This document shows positions 43,677 through 52,708 of a stretch of 64,000 nucleotides of DNA, one piece after another (the first letter of the stretch is position 1; each line of letters opens with the position of its first letter). The notes below the pieces were generated by a model. The model made no database searches. It was not told the origin of the DNA and was given only the letters and a program-made list of their open reading frames with translations. Source of the stretch: Massilia pinisoli (GTDB lineage Bacteria; Pseudomonadota; Gammaproteobacteria; Burkholderiales; Burkholderiaceae_D); contig NZ_JANUGW010000014.1 of NCBI RefSeq assembly GCF_024753285.1, forward strand, positions 105,573 through 169,572. The letters run 5' to 3'. The position numbers and the translations under genes are program-made.

Positions 43677-44901
43677 CGGCGCCCAGCCGCTGTTTCATAC
43701 CCCCGAGTACCAACTGCCGGACACCACCGGCCACTTCGGCCCGTACGGCGGCTCGTTCGTCGCCGAGACGCTCAGCCACGCACTGGCCGAGCTGAACGAC
43801 GCGTACGCGCGCTACAGCCAGGATCCCGAGTTCCTCGAAGAATTCCGCTACGAGCTGGCGCACTTCGTCGGCCGTCCTTCGCCCGTCTACCACGCCAAGC
43901 GCTGGTCGGAGCAGGGCGGCGGTGCGCAGATCTTCTTCAAGCGCGAAGACCTGAACCACACGGGCGCCCACAAGATCAACAACGTGATCGGCCAGGCGCT
44001 GCTTGCGAAGCGCATGGGCAAGCCGCGCATCATCGCGGAGACGGGCGCCGGCCAGCACGGCGTCGCGACGGCCACGATCTGCGCCCGCTTCGGCCTCGAA
44101 TGCGTGATCTACATGGGGAGCGAGGACGTCAAGCGCCAGGCGCAGAACGTCTACCGCATGAAGCTGCTGGGTGCGACCGTCGTCCCTGTGGAATCCGGTT
44201 CGAAGACCTTGAAGGACGCGCTGAACGAAGCGATGCGCGACTGGGTCACGAACATCGAGAACACGTTCTACATCATCGGCACCGTGGCCGGTCCGCACCC
44301 GTATCCGATGATGGTGCGCGACTTCCAGTCCGTGATCGGCGAGGAATGCCGCGTGCAGATGCCGCAGATGACGGGCCGCCAGCCGGACTACGTCGTCGCC
44401 TGCATCGGCGGCGGCTCGAACGCGATGGGCATCTTTTATCCGTACATCGACGAGGCGGGCGTGAAGCTCGTGGGCGTCGAGGCGGCGGGCGAAGGCCTTG
44501 ACTCCGGCAAGCACGCGGCGTCGCTGACGGCCGGCTTCCCCGGCGTCCTGCACGGCAACCGCACCTACCTGCTGCAGGACGAGCACGGCCAGATCATCGA
44601 GACGCATTCCGTGTCGGCCGGCCTCGATTACCCGGGCGTCGGTCCGGAACACGCGTGGCTGAAGGACAGCCAGCGTGCGCAATACGTGTCGATCACGGAC
44701 GACGAGGCGCTGGCCGCCTTCCACGACTGCTGCCGCATCGAGGGCATCATCCCGGCGCTGGAATCGTCGCACGCGATCGCCTATGCGGCCAAGCTGGCGC
44801 CGACACTCCCCAAGGACCAGATCATCCTGGTGAACCTGTCGGGCCGCGGCGACAAGGACATGCACACCGTGGCGCAACGGGCGGGACTCAACTTCGGCTG
44901 A
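43657..44901 (+). CDS. trpB: Tryptophan synthase beta chain
   Basis: PLP enzyme that joins indole and serine. The 414 aa have the PLP lysine Lys106 in LNHTGAHKINNVIGQ, the loop ETGAGQHGVATAT and the phosphate-binding GGGSNAMG. It has AGGAA before the ATG and overlaps trpF, so trpF-trpB are coupled; trpA follows after 43 nt. The alpha/beta complex channels indole between the two subunits. Confidence 0.97.
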   Translation: MKANQVSGAQPLFHTPEYQLPDTTGHFGPYGGSFVAETLSHALAELNDAYARYSQDPEFLEEFRYELAHFVGRPSPVYHAKRWSEQGGGAQIFFKREDLNHTGAHKINNVIGQALLAKRMGKPRIIAETGAGQHGVATATICARFGLECVIYMGSEDVKRQAQNVYRMKLLGATVVPVESGSKTLKDALNEAMRDWVTNIENTFYIIGTVAGPHPYPMMVRDFQSVIGEECRVQMPQMTGRQPDYVVACIGGGSNAMGIFYPYIDEAGVKLVGVEAAGEGLDSGKHAASLTAGFPGVLHGNRTYLLQDEHGQIIETHSVSAGLDYPGVGPEHAWLKDSQRAQYVSITDDEALAAFHDCCRIEGIIPALESSHAIAYAAKLAPTLPKDQIILVNLSGRGDKDMHTVAQRAGLNFG

Positions 44902-44944
44902 GCCCCATCCATCGTTTGCCAACCACAGAATAAGGAATCACAGC

Positions 44945-45745
44945 ATGTCGCGTATCGCACAAACCTTCGCCGCCCTCAAAGAGAAGGGCAACACCGGTCT
45001 CGTTTGTTTCATCACCGCCGGTGACCCGGCCCCGGAACTCACCGTCCCGCTGCTGCACGCCCTCGTGGCAGGCGGCGCCGACGTGCTCGAACTGGGCGTC
45101 CCGTTCTCCGACCCGATGGCGGAAGGCCCCGTCATCCAGCGCGCCTGCGAGCGCGCCCTGACGTTCGGCGTCAGCATGACCGACGTGTTCGCGCAGGTCG
45201 CGGAATTCCGCAAGACGAACGAGCACACGCCCGTCGTCCTGATGGGTTACGCGAACCCGATCGAGCGCATGGGCCAGAGTGAATTCGTCCGCCGCGCCAA
45301 GGCGGCCGGCGCCGACGGCGCCATCGTCGTCGACTATCCGCCCGAAGAATGCGAAGCGTTCGCCGCCGAGATGAAGGCGAACGGCCTCGACATGATCTTC
45401 CTGCTCGCGCCGACGTCGACGACGGAACGCGTGAAGCAGGTGGCGCGCCACGGCAGCGGCTTCTCGTACTACGTGTCGCTGAAGGGCGTGACGGGCGCGG
45501 GCGGCATCGACACGGCCGACGTGGCCAAGCGCGTCGCCGCGATCCGCGAGCACGTCAAGCTGCCGATCGGCGTGGGCTTCGGCATCCGCGATGCGGCGAC
45601 CGCCAAGTCGGTGGCGGCCGTGGCGGATGCCGTCGTGATCGGTAGCCGCATCATCCAGGAACTGGAAAACACACCGAAGGAGCAGGGGCCGGCGGCCGTG
45701 CGCGCCTTCGTCGCCGGGATCCGCGAAGCGCTGGACGCGCGCTGA
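44945..45745 (+). CDS. trpA: Tryptophan synthase alpha chain
   Basis: Cleaves indole-3-glycerol phosphate to indole for TrpB. A 266-aa TIM barrel with catalytic Glu in LELGVPFSDPMAEGP, Asp in AIVVDYPPEE and phosphate sites GVTGAGG and GVGFGIRD. It is the last gene of trpFBA; a terminator lies 23 nt after the stop. Confidence 0.97.
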   Translation: MSRIAQTFAALKEKGNTGLVCFITAGDPAPELTVPLLHALVAGGADVLELGVPFSDPMAEGPVIQRACERALTFGVSMTDVFAQVAEFRKTNEHTPVVLMGYANPIERMGQSEFVRRAKAAGADGAIVVDYPPEECEAFAAEMKANGLDMIFLLAPTSTTERVKQVARHGSGFSYYVSLKGVTGAGGIDTADVAKRVAAIREHVKLPIGVGFGIRDAATAKSVAAVADAVVIGSRIIQELENTPKEQGPAAVRAFVAGIREALDAR

Positions 45746-45767
45746 AGCGGGCGGCCGCAGACGACCG

Positions 45768-45791
45768 AACGGGGCCGCTGTCCCCGTTTTT
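45768..45791 (+). terminator. Rho-independent terminator after trpA
   Basis: AACGGGG pairs with CCCCGTT around a 7-nt loop, followed by a run of five T. Confidence 0.8.
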
Positions 45792-45859
45792 CACGGCACA
45801 ATGCCGTGCTGTACCCAGGCACAAGATTGCCTAAAAAGCAAGTTATTAACGGCAAGAAT

Positions 45860-45888
45860 TCGACAATCTGTATGCGAGCGATTACACT
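45860..45888 (+). promoter_or_regulatory. Promoter of accD
   Basis: TCGACA at 45860-45865 (5 of 6 match to -35) and TACACT at 45883-45888 (4 of 6) are 17 bp apart. It fits the terminator behind trpA and would drive accD and probably the downstream folC-SPOR-cvpA-purF genes. The leader is about 30 nt and ends in AAAGGAGAG. Confidence 0.55.
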
Positions 45889-45923
45889 ACGCCCAATTCC
45901 AGAATTGCCGCAAAGGAGAGAAC

Positions 45924-46796
45924 ATGAGTTGGTTGGAAAAGCTGCTGCCCCCCCGGATCCAGCGCTCCGATGCCGCCAAACGCCAGACGATGCCCGAGGG
46001 CCTGTGGGTCAAGTGCCCGTCGTGCGAGTCGGTCCTGTATCGCTCCGACCTCGAGTCGAACCTGCATGTTTGCCCGAAGTGCAGCCACCACATGCGCATC
46101 CGCGCCCGCGACCGCCTCGACGCACTGCTCGATGAAGGCGGCCGCTACGAGATCGGCCAGGACGTCCTGCCGGTCGATACCCTGAAGTTCAAAGACAGCA
46201 AGAAATATCCCGACCGTCTGAAAGACGCGATGGAAGCCACCGGCGAGACGGATTCCCTCGTCGTGCAGGGCGGCTCGATCATGAGCCTGCCCGTCGTCGT
46301 CGCTTGCTTCGCGTACGAATTCATGGCCGGCACGATGGGCTCCGTCCTCGGCGAGCGCTTCGCCCGCGGCGCCCAGGTGGCGCTCGAGCAGAAGGTACCG
46401 TTCATCTGCATTACCGCCAGCGGCGGCGCGCGCATGCAGGAAGGCCTGCTGTCGCTGATGCAGATGGCCAAGACCACCGCCATGCTGACCAAGCTGTCCG
46501 AGAAAAAACTGCCGTTCATCAGCATCCTGACCGACCCGACGACGGGTGGCGTGTCGGCCTCGTTCGCGTTCATGGGCGACGTCGTCATCGCCGAGCCGAA
46601 GGCGCTGATCGGCTTCGCCGGCCCGCGCGTCATCGAGAACACGGTGCGCGAAAAGCTGCCGGAAGGCTTCCAGCGTTCCGAGTTCCTGCTGCAGAAAGGC
46701 GCCATCGACATGATCGTCGACCGCCGCAAAATGCGCGAAGAGCTTGCGCACCTGCTCGCGCTGCTGCAAAGCCAGCCGGCCGACGTCATCGCCTGA
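45924..46796 (+). CDS. accD: Acetyl-CoA carboxylase carboxyltransferase subunit beta
   Basis: Beta subunit of the carboxyltransferase that makes malonyl-CoA for fatty acid synthesis; works with AccA. The 290 aa start with the zinc ribbon CPSCESVLYRSDL...CPKC, followed by the crotonase-like CoA domain with ASGGARMQEGLLSLMQMAK and DPTTGGVSASFA. ATG 45924 has AAAGGAGAG. The position between trpA and folC is conserved in proteobacteria. Confidence 0.97.
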   Translation: MSWLEKLLPPRIQRSDAAKRQTMPEGLWVKCPSCESVLYRSDLESNLHVCPKCSHHMRIRARDRLDALLDEGGRYEIGQDVLPVDTLKFKDSKKYPDRLKDAMEATGETDSLVVQGGSIMSLPVVVACFAYEFMAGTMGSVLGERFARGAQVALEQKVPFICITASGGARMQEGLLSLMQMAKTTAMLTKLSEKKLPFISILTDPTTGGVSASFAFMGDVVIAEPKALIGFAGPRVIENTVREKLPEGFQRSEFLLQKGAIDMIVDRRKMREELAHLLALLQSQPADVIA

Positions 46797-46809
46797 TCGT
46801 TCATCACGT

Positions 46810-46841
46810 ACGGCCGGCTTCCGCTTTGCGGCGCCGGCCGT
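46810..46841 (+). terminator. Hairpin after accD, weak terminator
   Basis: ACGGCCGGC at 46810-46818 pairs with 46833-46841; the T-rich tail (TCGCATTTT) is interrupted. Since folC starts 19 nt later, it is probably an attenuating or message-stabilising hairpin inside the operon. Confidence 0.4.
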
Positions 46842-46860
46842 TCGCATTTTGAAGCCTCCC

Positions 46861-48159
46861 ATGCCCAATCTCCCGACCACCTTGCCCGACTGGCTGGCGC
46901 TGCTCGAGTCGCGCCACGCCGAAACCCACATCGACATGGGACTGGACCGCGTCCGCACCGTCAAGGAGCGCATGGGCCTGGCCTTTTCCTGCCCCGTGAT
47001 CATGGTCGCCGGCACCAACGGCAAGGGTTCCACGTGCGCCATGCTGGAAGCGATGCTGCTGCAGAGCGGCTACAAGGTCGGCCTGTACATCAAGCCGCAC
47101 TTCCTCGACTTCAACGAGCGCGCCCGCATCAACGGCGAGATGGCCAGCGACGCCTCTCTGATCGCGGCATTTGACGAAGTCGAGGCGCGCCGCGGCGACA
47201 TCGACCTCACGTATTTCGAATTCACGACGCTCGCCATCATGCACCTGCTGGCCACGTCCGGCGTCGACGTGGCGATCCTCGAGGTGGGCCTGGGCGGCCG
47301 CCTGGATGCCGTCAACGTGATCGATGCGGACGTGTCCATCGTCACGAGCATCGACATCGATCACAAGGATTATCTGGGCGACACGCGCGAGGAGATCGGC
47401 TTCGAGAAGGCCGGCATCTTCCGCCCCGGCAAGCCTGCGATCTGCAGCGATCCGTTCCCGCCGCAATCGCTGCTCGATCACGCGGAAAAGATCGGCGCCG
47501 ACCTGTGGCTGCTGGGCCGCGACTTCAACTACCAGGGCGACAAGCAGCAGTGGGCGTACGGCGGCCGCAACCAGCGCCGCAATTCGCTCGCCTACCCGGC
47601 GCTGCGCGGTGCCAACCAGCTGCTGAACGCATCGGCCGCACTGGCCGCGCTGGAAGCGTTGCGCAACGTGTTGCCGGTGGGGGCGCAGGAAGTGCGCACG
47701 GGGCTCGCGCTCGTCGAGCTGCCGGGCCGTTTCCAGGTGCTGCCGGGTCGTCCGACGACGATCCTCGACGTCGCGCACAACCCGCACGCGGCGGCGACGC
47801 TCGCGCAGAACCTGTCCAACATGGGGTACCACCGCTTCACGTACGCCGTGTTCGGCATCATGCAGGACAAGGACATCGATGCCGTCGTCGCGCACATGGC
47901 GCCGAACATCGACCACTGGTGCGTGGCGGCGCTGCCGTCGCCACGCTCGGCCGACCCGGCTGCGCTGGCCGAGAAGCTCGCCGCGTTGAAGCCGGCGGGA
48001 GCGAAAGATGACGAATTCTCCGTCAAAACGTTCGCGAATCCCGCCGAAGCATTCGCAGATGCAACAAGCAGGGCCGGACAGGATGATAGAATAGTGGTCT
48101 TTGGTTCGTTCTACACCGTAGCAGGCGTGATGGCGGCCCGTAAATCCTCTCTTCATTGA
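46861..48159 (+). CDS. folC: Bifunctional folylpolyglutamate synthase/dihydrofolate synthase
   Basis: Adds glutamate to dihydropteroate and to reduced folates, using ATP. The 432 aa carry the P-loop VAGTNGKGSTCAML, the Mur-ligase centre with EVGLGGRLDAVN and TSIDIDHKDYLG, and C-terminal LDVAHNPHAA. ATG 46861 begins the conserved N-terminus; the frame is open upstream through the accD hairpin. It is followed by the SPOR gene after 11 nt. Confidence 0.95.
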   Translation: MPNLPTTLPDWLALLESRHAETHIDMGLDRVRTVKERMGLAFSCPVIMVAGTNGKGSTCAMLEAMLLQSGYKVGLYIKPHFLDFNERARINGEMASDASLIAAFDEVEARRGDIDLTYFEFTTLAIMHLLATSGVDVAILEVGLGGRLDAVNVIDADVSIVTSIDIDHKDYLGDTREEIGFEKAGIFRPGKPAICSDPFPPQSLLDHAEKIGADLWLLGRDFNYQGDKQQWAYGGRNQRRNSLAYPALRGANQLLNASAALAALEALRNVLPVGAQEVRTGLALVELPGRFQVLPGRPTTILDVAHNPHAAATLAQNLSNMGYHRFTYAVFGIMQDKDIDAVVAHMAPNIDHWCVAALPSPRSADPAALAEKLAALKPAGAKDDEFSVKTFANPAEAFADATSRAGQDDRIVVFGSFYTVAGVMAARKSSLH

Positions 48160-48170
48160 CGTGACACCGC

Positions 48171-49151
48171 ATGGGTTTGTTCTCCCGTAAAAGCAAGCAG
48201 GACCGCCTCGCCGAGGACAGTGGCCGCTTCTACAGCAAGGACGACGACGCCAAGATCGGCGAACGCGCCCGCGCCAAGCGTGCGAGCAATGCCGGCGGCG
48301 GCGCGACGCGCCGTCCCGGCAACGACCCCATGCTCCCCGAAAAGAAGCGGGCCCGCCGCCGCCTCGTCGGCGCCATCGCGCTGGCGCTTGCCGCCGCCGT
48401 CGGCCTGCCGATGCTGCTCGATTCCGAACCCAAGCCCATCGCCGGCGACATCGCCATCCAGATCCCCGCGAAGGACAAGGCCGCGCCGCTGCCCGTGCCG
48501 GCCGCCGAGAAGGCCGTGTCCGCCGCGGACAGCGTGGACAAGGGCGAGGAAGTGATCGATGCGCCGCCGCCCGCCAAGGCCCCGGCCGCCGTCGCTGCCG
48601 CCAAGCCGGACACGGTGACCGCGCCGAAGGTCGAGCACAAGCCCGAATCGAAGCCGGAACCTGCGAAGCCGGAATCTAAGCCCGAGACCGCCAAACCCGA
48701 GCACAAGGACGCGCCTAAGCCCGAGCACAAGGACACGCCCAAGGCCGAGCACAAGGAAGCGAAGCCCGAGCCGCGCCCCGCGGAAAAGGACAAGGCCCCC
48801 GTCAAGCCGAAAGCGGACGAGAAGCCCGTGAAGCCGCATGACGACACGGCACGCGCGCTGGCGATCCTGGAAGGCAAGCAGGCCGAGAAGGCCGCCGAGA
48901 AGGAGCGCTCTGCCGAGTCCGGGTCGCAGAAATACGTGCTGCAGGTCGCGGCCATGTCGAGCGCGGAAAAGGCGGCCGAAGTGCAGGCCAAGCTGCGCGA
49001 AGCGGGCATCCCGTCGTACACGCAGAAGACGACGACGCCGTCCGGCGAACTGATCCGGGTGCGGGTCGGTCCCCTGAACAAGGAAGACGCCGAAAAAGTC
49101 CGCGCCAAACTGGGCCGCCTGGGCATGTCCGGCGCCATGACACCGGTCTGA
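48171..49151 (+). CDS. SPOR-domain membrane protein (DedD-like)
   Basis: A bitopic protein of 326 aa: basic cytoplasmic segment (1-60), one membrane helix at about 64-84 (LVGAIALALAAAVGLPMLL), a long Lys/Pro/Glu-rich linker with HKDxPKPEHK-type repeats (about 145-235), and a C-terminal SPOR domain (about 245-326, KYVLQVAAMSSAEKAAEVQ). SPOR domains bind denuded peptidoglycan at the division septum. The folC-SPOR-cvpA-purF order matches the folC-dedD-cvpA-purF locus of many proteobacteria, which supports a DedD-like role in cell division. Confidence 0.87.
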   Translation: MGLFSRKSKQDRLAEDSGRFYSKDDDAKIGERARAKRASNAGGGATRRPGNDPMLPEKKRARRRLVGAIALALAAAVGLPMLLDSEPKPIAGDIAIQIPAKDKAAPLPVPAAEKAVSAADSVDKGEEVIDAPPPAKAPAAVAAAKPDTVTAPKVEHKPESKPEPAKPESKPETAKPEHKDAPKPEHKDTPKAEHKEAKPEPRPAEKDKAPVKPKADEKPVKPHDDTARALAILEGKQAEKAAEKERSAESGSQKYVLQVAAMSSAEKAAEVQAKLREAGIPSYTQKTTTPSGELIRVRVGPLNKEDAEKVRAKLGRLGMSGAMTPV

Positions 49152-49194
49152 CGCCTGCCTGCCCGATGCCGACCATGAACGTAGAAGCCGCGCC

Positions 49195-49683
49195 GTGACG
49201 ATTTTCGACTACGTGGTGTTGTTCATTCTGGTCGCGTCGGTTGTCATCAGCACCATGCGCGGCCTCGTCAAGGAAATCCTGTCGCTGGCCGGCTGGGTGG
49301 CCGCCTTCATCGTCGCCAACGCCTTCGGCGCCAAGCTGGCGCCCATGCTACCATCCGTGATTCCGGGTGAAGCCTTGCGGCTGATCGTTGCCTTCATTGC
49401 ATTGTTCCTCGGCGTGCGCGTGCTGATGGGCCTGTTGGCCCTCGCGATCAGCGCGCTGATCGAGGCGTCCGGACTGAGCCTGGCCGACCGCGGCCTCGGC
49501 GGCCTGTTCGGATTGGGGCGGGGCATTGTCATCGTGCTGGCCGGCGTCATATTGTGCGGGATGACTTCCATCCCCCAGCAGGCTTTCTGGAAAGACGCGT
49601 TGCTCTCGCCCCTGGCGGAAACCGGAGCGCGCACGGTCAAGCCTTTCTTGCCCGCTGCCTTCGCGCAGCACGTACAGTTTTGA
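49195..49683 (+). CDS. cvpA: CvpA family membrane protein
   Basis: A 162-aa inner-membrane protein with about four hydrophobic helices: FDYVVLFILVASVVIS, LAGWVAAFIVANAFG, LIVAFIALFLGVRVL and GIVIVLAGVILCG. Start GTG at 49195. CvpA was named for colicin V production in E. coli and is commonly next to purF, as here (29 nt upstream). It is notable that a colicin V-like exporter occurs at the left of this window, but the two loci are far apart and need not be linked in function. Confidence 0.92.
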   Translation: MTIFDYVVLFILVASVVISTMRGLVKEILSLAGWVAAFIVANAFGAKLAPMLPSVIPGEALRLIVAFIALFLGVRVLMGLLALAISALIEASGLSLADRGLGGLFGLGRGIVIVLAGVILCGMTSIPQQAFWKDALLSPLAETGARTVKPFLPAAFAQHVQF

Positions 49684-49712
49684 ACATCTCTTCACGGTAT
49701 TAGGAGCACACC

Positions 49713-51236
49713 ATGTGTGGCATCGTCGGCGTCGTCTCGCAAGCCCCCGTCAACCAGCTGTTATATGATGCTTTGCTGCTGTTGCAGCATCGCGGTCAGG
49801 ACGCGGCGGGCATTGCAACCAATCACAGCAGCATGTTCTCGATGTACAAGGCCAACGGCCTCGTGCGTGACGTCTTCCGCACGCGCAACATGCGTTCGCT
49901 GCAGGGCAATTCCGGCATCGGCCACTGCCGCTATCCGACGGCCGGCTCGTCCAGCGAAGAGGAAGCGCAGCCGTTCTACGTGAACGCCCCGTTCGGCATC
50001 ACCTTGGCACACAACGGCAACCTCACGAACCAGGAACAGCTGAAGGAAGAACTGTTCCGCAACGACCGCCGCCACGTCAACACGAACTCCGATTCGGAAG
50101 TGCTGCTGAACGTGCTCGCGCACGAGATCGCGCAGGCGGCCGACGGCTACACGCTCGCGCCGGACGCCGTGTTCAAGGCCGTCGCGCACGTGCACCGCCG
50201 CGTGCGCGGCGCGTATGCCGTCATCGCCCAGATCGCCGGCCATGGACTGCTCGCGTTCCGCGACCCGTTCGGCATCCGTCCGTTGTGCCTCGGCATCAAC
50301 GAGACGGAGAACGGCCCCGAATACCTGCTCGCCAGCGAATCCGTCGCGCTCGAAGGCCTGGGCTTCCGCTTCGTGCGCGACATCGCGCCCGGCGAAGCCG
50401 TCTGGGTCGACGCCGACAGCCAGCTGCACACGCGCCAGTGCGCCGAGAATCCGTCGCTGAACCCGTGCGCGTTCGAATACGTGTACCTCGCCCGTCCGGA
50501 CTCCGTGATCGACGGCGCCTCCGTGTACGCGACGCGCCTGCGCATGGGCGAATACCTGGCCGAGAAGATCCGCAAGGAGATCCCGGTCGAAGAGATCGAC
50601 GTCGTGATGCCGATCCCCGATTCGTCGCGCCCGGCCGCCATCCAGCTCGCGCTGAAGCTGGGCGTCGAGTACCGCGAAGGCTTCATCAAGAACCGCTACA
50701 TCGGCCGCACGTTCATCATGCCGGGCCAGACGATGCGCCGCAAATCGGTGCGCCAGAAGCTGAACGCGATTGCGTCCGAATTCAAGGACAAGAACGTGCT
50801 GCTCGTCGACGACTCCATCGTGCGCGGCACGACGAGCCGCGAGATCGTGCAGATGGCGCGCGAATCGGGCGCCCGCAAGGTCTTCTTTGCGTCGGCCGCG
50901 CCGCCGGTGCTGTATCCGAACGTGTACGGCATCGACATGCCGACGCGCGACGAGCTGATCGCCCACGGCCGCACCGTCGAGGAAGTGTGCCGCGAAATCA
51001 CGGCCGACCGCCTCGTCTACCAGGACCTGGACGCGCTGCGCAAGTCGATCTCGGACGTGAACCCGGCGCTGACGAGCGTGGAAGCGTCGTGCTTCGACGG
51101 CGTCTACATCACGGGCGACGTCACGCCGGCCTATCTCGACCAGCTCGAGAACGTGCGCCATAAATCGTCCGGCAAGTCGTCGGACGATCTGGTGCGGACG
51201 CAGCTGAATTTGAATCCGCCCGTCGCGGCCGAATAA
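49713..51236 (+). CDS. purF: Amidophosphoribosyltransferase
   Basis: First committed step of purine synthesis: PRPP plus glutamine to phosphoribosylamine. The 507 aa begin MCGIVGVVSQAPVN, where Cys2 is the glutaminase nucleophile after Met removal. The N-terminal Ntn domain ends near 235; the phosphoribosyltransferase domain has the PRPP loop VLLVDDSIVRGTTSREIV. AGGAGCACACC precedes the ATG. It lacks a clear terminator and is followed by a REP pair. Confidence 0.97.
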   Translation: MCGIVGVVSQAPVNQLLYDALLLLQHRGQDAAGIATNHSSMFSMYKANGLVRDVFRTRNMRSLQGNSGIGHCRYPTAGSSSEEEAQPFYVNAPFGITLAHNGNLTNQEQLKEELFRNDRRHVNTNSDSEVLLNVLAHEIAQAADGYTLAPDAVFKAVAHVHRRVRGAYAVIAQIAGHGLLAFRDPFGIRPLCLGINETENGPEYLLASESVALEGLGFRFVRDIAPGEAVWVDADSQLHTRQCAENPSLNPCAFEYVYLARPDSVIDGASVYATRLRMGEYLAEKIRKEIPVEEIDVVMPIPDSSRPAAIQLALKLGVEYREGFIKNRYIGRTFIMPGQTMRRKSVRQKLNAIASEFKDKNVLLVDDSIVRGTTSREIVQMARESGARKVFFASAAPPVLYPNVYGIDMPTRDELIAHGRTVEEVCREITADRLVYQDLDALRKSISDVNPALTSVEASCFDGVYITGDVTPAYLDQLENVRHKSSGKSSDDLVRTQLNLNPPVAAE

Positions 51237-51252
51237 TTCGGGCCGCGTGCCC

Positions 51253-51358
51253 GTAGGGTGGACGGCTCTGCCGTCCACGCGTTCAACGGACGTCGGCATG
51301 GTCCCGGCATATCTTCTGACTCGTATCACCGCGTGGACGGCGAAGCCGTCCACCCTAC
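51253..51358 (+). repeat. BIME-like REP pair, purF-metZ intergenic
   Basis: A plus-strand GTAG-footed hairpin (51253-51280, arms GGTGGACGGC/GCCGTCCACGC) and its inverted partner (51331-51358, ending CTAC) enclose 50 bp. Closely similar to 42867-42970, including the CGCGTTCA extension. It ends 4 nt before the ATG of the next gene. Confidence 0.82.
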
Positions 51359-51362
51359 AAAC

Positions 51363-52601
51363 ATGAGCGACAAACCATCCTACGGCTTCACCACCACCAT
51401 CCTGCACAACGACCGCCGCAAGCCGATCGAGCACTATTCGCTGCACAAGCCGGTCCACACGTCGGTCGCCTTCGGCTACACGGACGCGCGCCAGCTGGCG
51501 TCCGTCTTCCAGGGCAAGGAACCGGGCTTCCGCTACGGCCGCCAGGGCAACCCGACCGTCTCCGCGCTGGAAGACAAGATCAGCAAGATGGAAGACGGGG
51601 TCGCCACGCTGTGCTTCGCGACGGGCATGGCCGCGATCGGCGCGCTCGCGCAGGCGCTGCTGCGCGCGGGCGACCACGTCGTGTCGTCGTCGTTCCTGTT
51701 CGGGAATACCAACAGCCTGTGGAACACGGTGGCCTCGCAGGGCACCGAGGTGTCGTTCGTGGACGCGACCGACGTCGCCAACGTGGAAGCGGCGCTGAAG
51801 CCGACCACGCGCATGGTGTTCGTCGAGACGATCGCGAATCCGCGCACGCAGATCGCGGACCTCGCCCGCATCGGTGAACTGTGCCGTGCGCGCGGCATCC
51901 TGTACGTCGTCGACAACACGATGACGACGCCTTACCTGTTCCGTCCGAAAGCCGTCGGCGCGGGCCTTGTCGTGAATGCGTTGACGAAGTCGATCGGTGG
52001 CCACGGCATGGCGCTGGGCGGCGCGCTGACGGACACCGGCGTGTTCGACTGGAGCACCTACCCGAACATCGCCGACAACTTCCGCCGCCAGCCACCGGCC
52101 GCACAGGGCATGGCCCAGCTGCGCGCGAAAGGGTTGCGCGACTTCGGCGCGTCGCTCGCGCCGGAGGCGGCGCATCACATCGCCGTCGGTGCCGAGACGC
52201 TCGCGCTGCGCATGGAGCGCACGTGCGCCAACGCGCTCGCGCTGGCGCAGATGCTGGAAGCGGACGAGCGCGTCGCCGCGGTGTACTACCCGGGCCTGCC
52301 GTCGCACCCGCAGCACCGGCTGGCATCCGAGCAGTTCCGCGCCTACGGGTCGCTGTTCAGCTTCGAGCTGAAAGAGGGCATCGACTGCTTCGACTACCTG
52401 AACCGCCTGAAGGTCGGCATCCCCGCCAGCAACCTCGGGGACACGCGCACGCTCGTGATCCCCGTCGCGCACACGATCTTTTTCGAGATGGGCCCGGAGC
52501 GCCGCGCCAGCATGGGCATCGCGGAATCGCTGATCCGCGTGTCGGTGGGTATCGAAGACACGGCCGATTTGCTGGCCGACTTCGGCAACGCGCTGTCGTA
52601 A
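51363..52601 (+). CDS. Trans-sulfuration family PLP enzyme (MetZ/cystathionine gamma-synthase-like)
   Basis: PLP enzyme of sulfur amino acid metabolism, 412 aa. Family motifs: FRYGRQGNPTVSALEDKI, CFATGMAAIGALAQALL, YVVDNTMTTPYLFRP, and the PLP lysine in NALTKSIGGHG. The purF-metZ adjacency suggests O-succinyl- or O-acetylhomoserine sulfhydrylase or cystathionine gamma-synthase activity. Exact specificity cannot be read from sequence. ATG 51363 begins the domain; upstream frame passes through the REP pair, which leaves no visible Shine-Dalgarno. How it is translated (coupling, leaderless, weak site) is open. Confidence 0.88.
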   Translation: MSDKPSYGFTTTILHNDRRKPIEHYSLHKPVHTSVAFGYTDARQLASVFQGKEPGFRYGRQGNPTVSALEDKISKMEDGVATLCFATGMAAIGALAQALLRAGDHVVSSSFLFGNTNSLWNTVASQGTEVSFVDATDVANVEAALKPTTRMVFVETIANPRTQIADLARIGELCRARGILYVVDNTMTTPYLFRPKAVGAGLVVNALTKSIGGHGMALGGALTDTGVFDWSTYPNIADNFRRQPPAAQGMAQLRAKGLRDFGASLAPEAAHHIAVGAETLALRMERTCANALALAQMLEADERVAAVYYPGLPSHPQHRLASEQFRAYGSLFSFELKEGIDCFDYLNRLKVGIPASNLGDTRTLVIPVAHTIFFEMGPERRASMGIAESLIRVSVGIEDTADLLADFGNALS

Positions 52602-52708
52602 AGCTGCGTAAAGCAGGGGAGGGCGGCCAGCCTTTCCCGTTGAGCACGTGCGGCGCAGCGGTTATGATCGTCGTGTTGCCATCTCTCCATTCGTAGGACC
52701 GCATACCC

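Noticed and set aside
49761..52472. Minus-strand frame of 903 codons
   Set aside because: Antisense of purF and the metZ-like gene; no motifs, and it crosses a REP pair.
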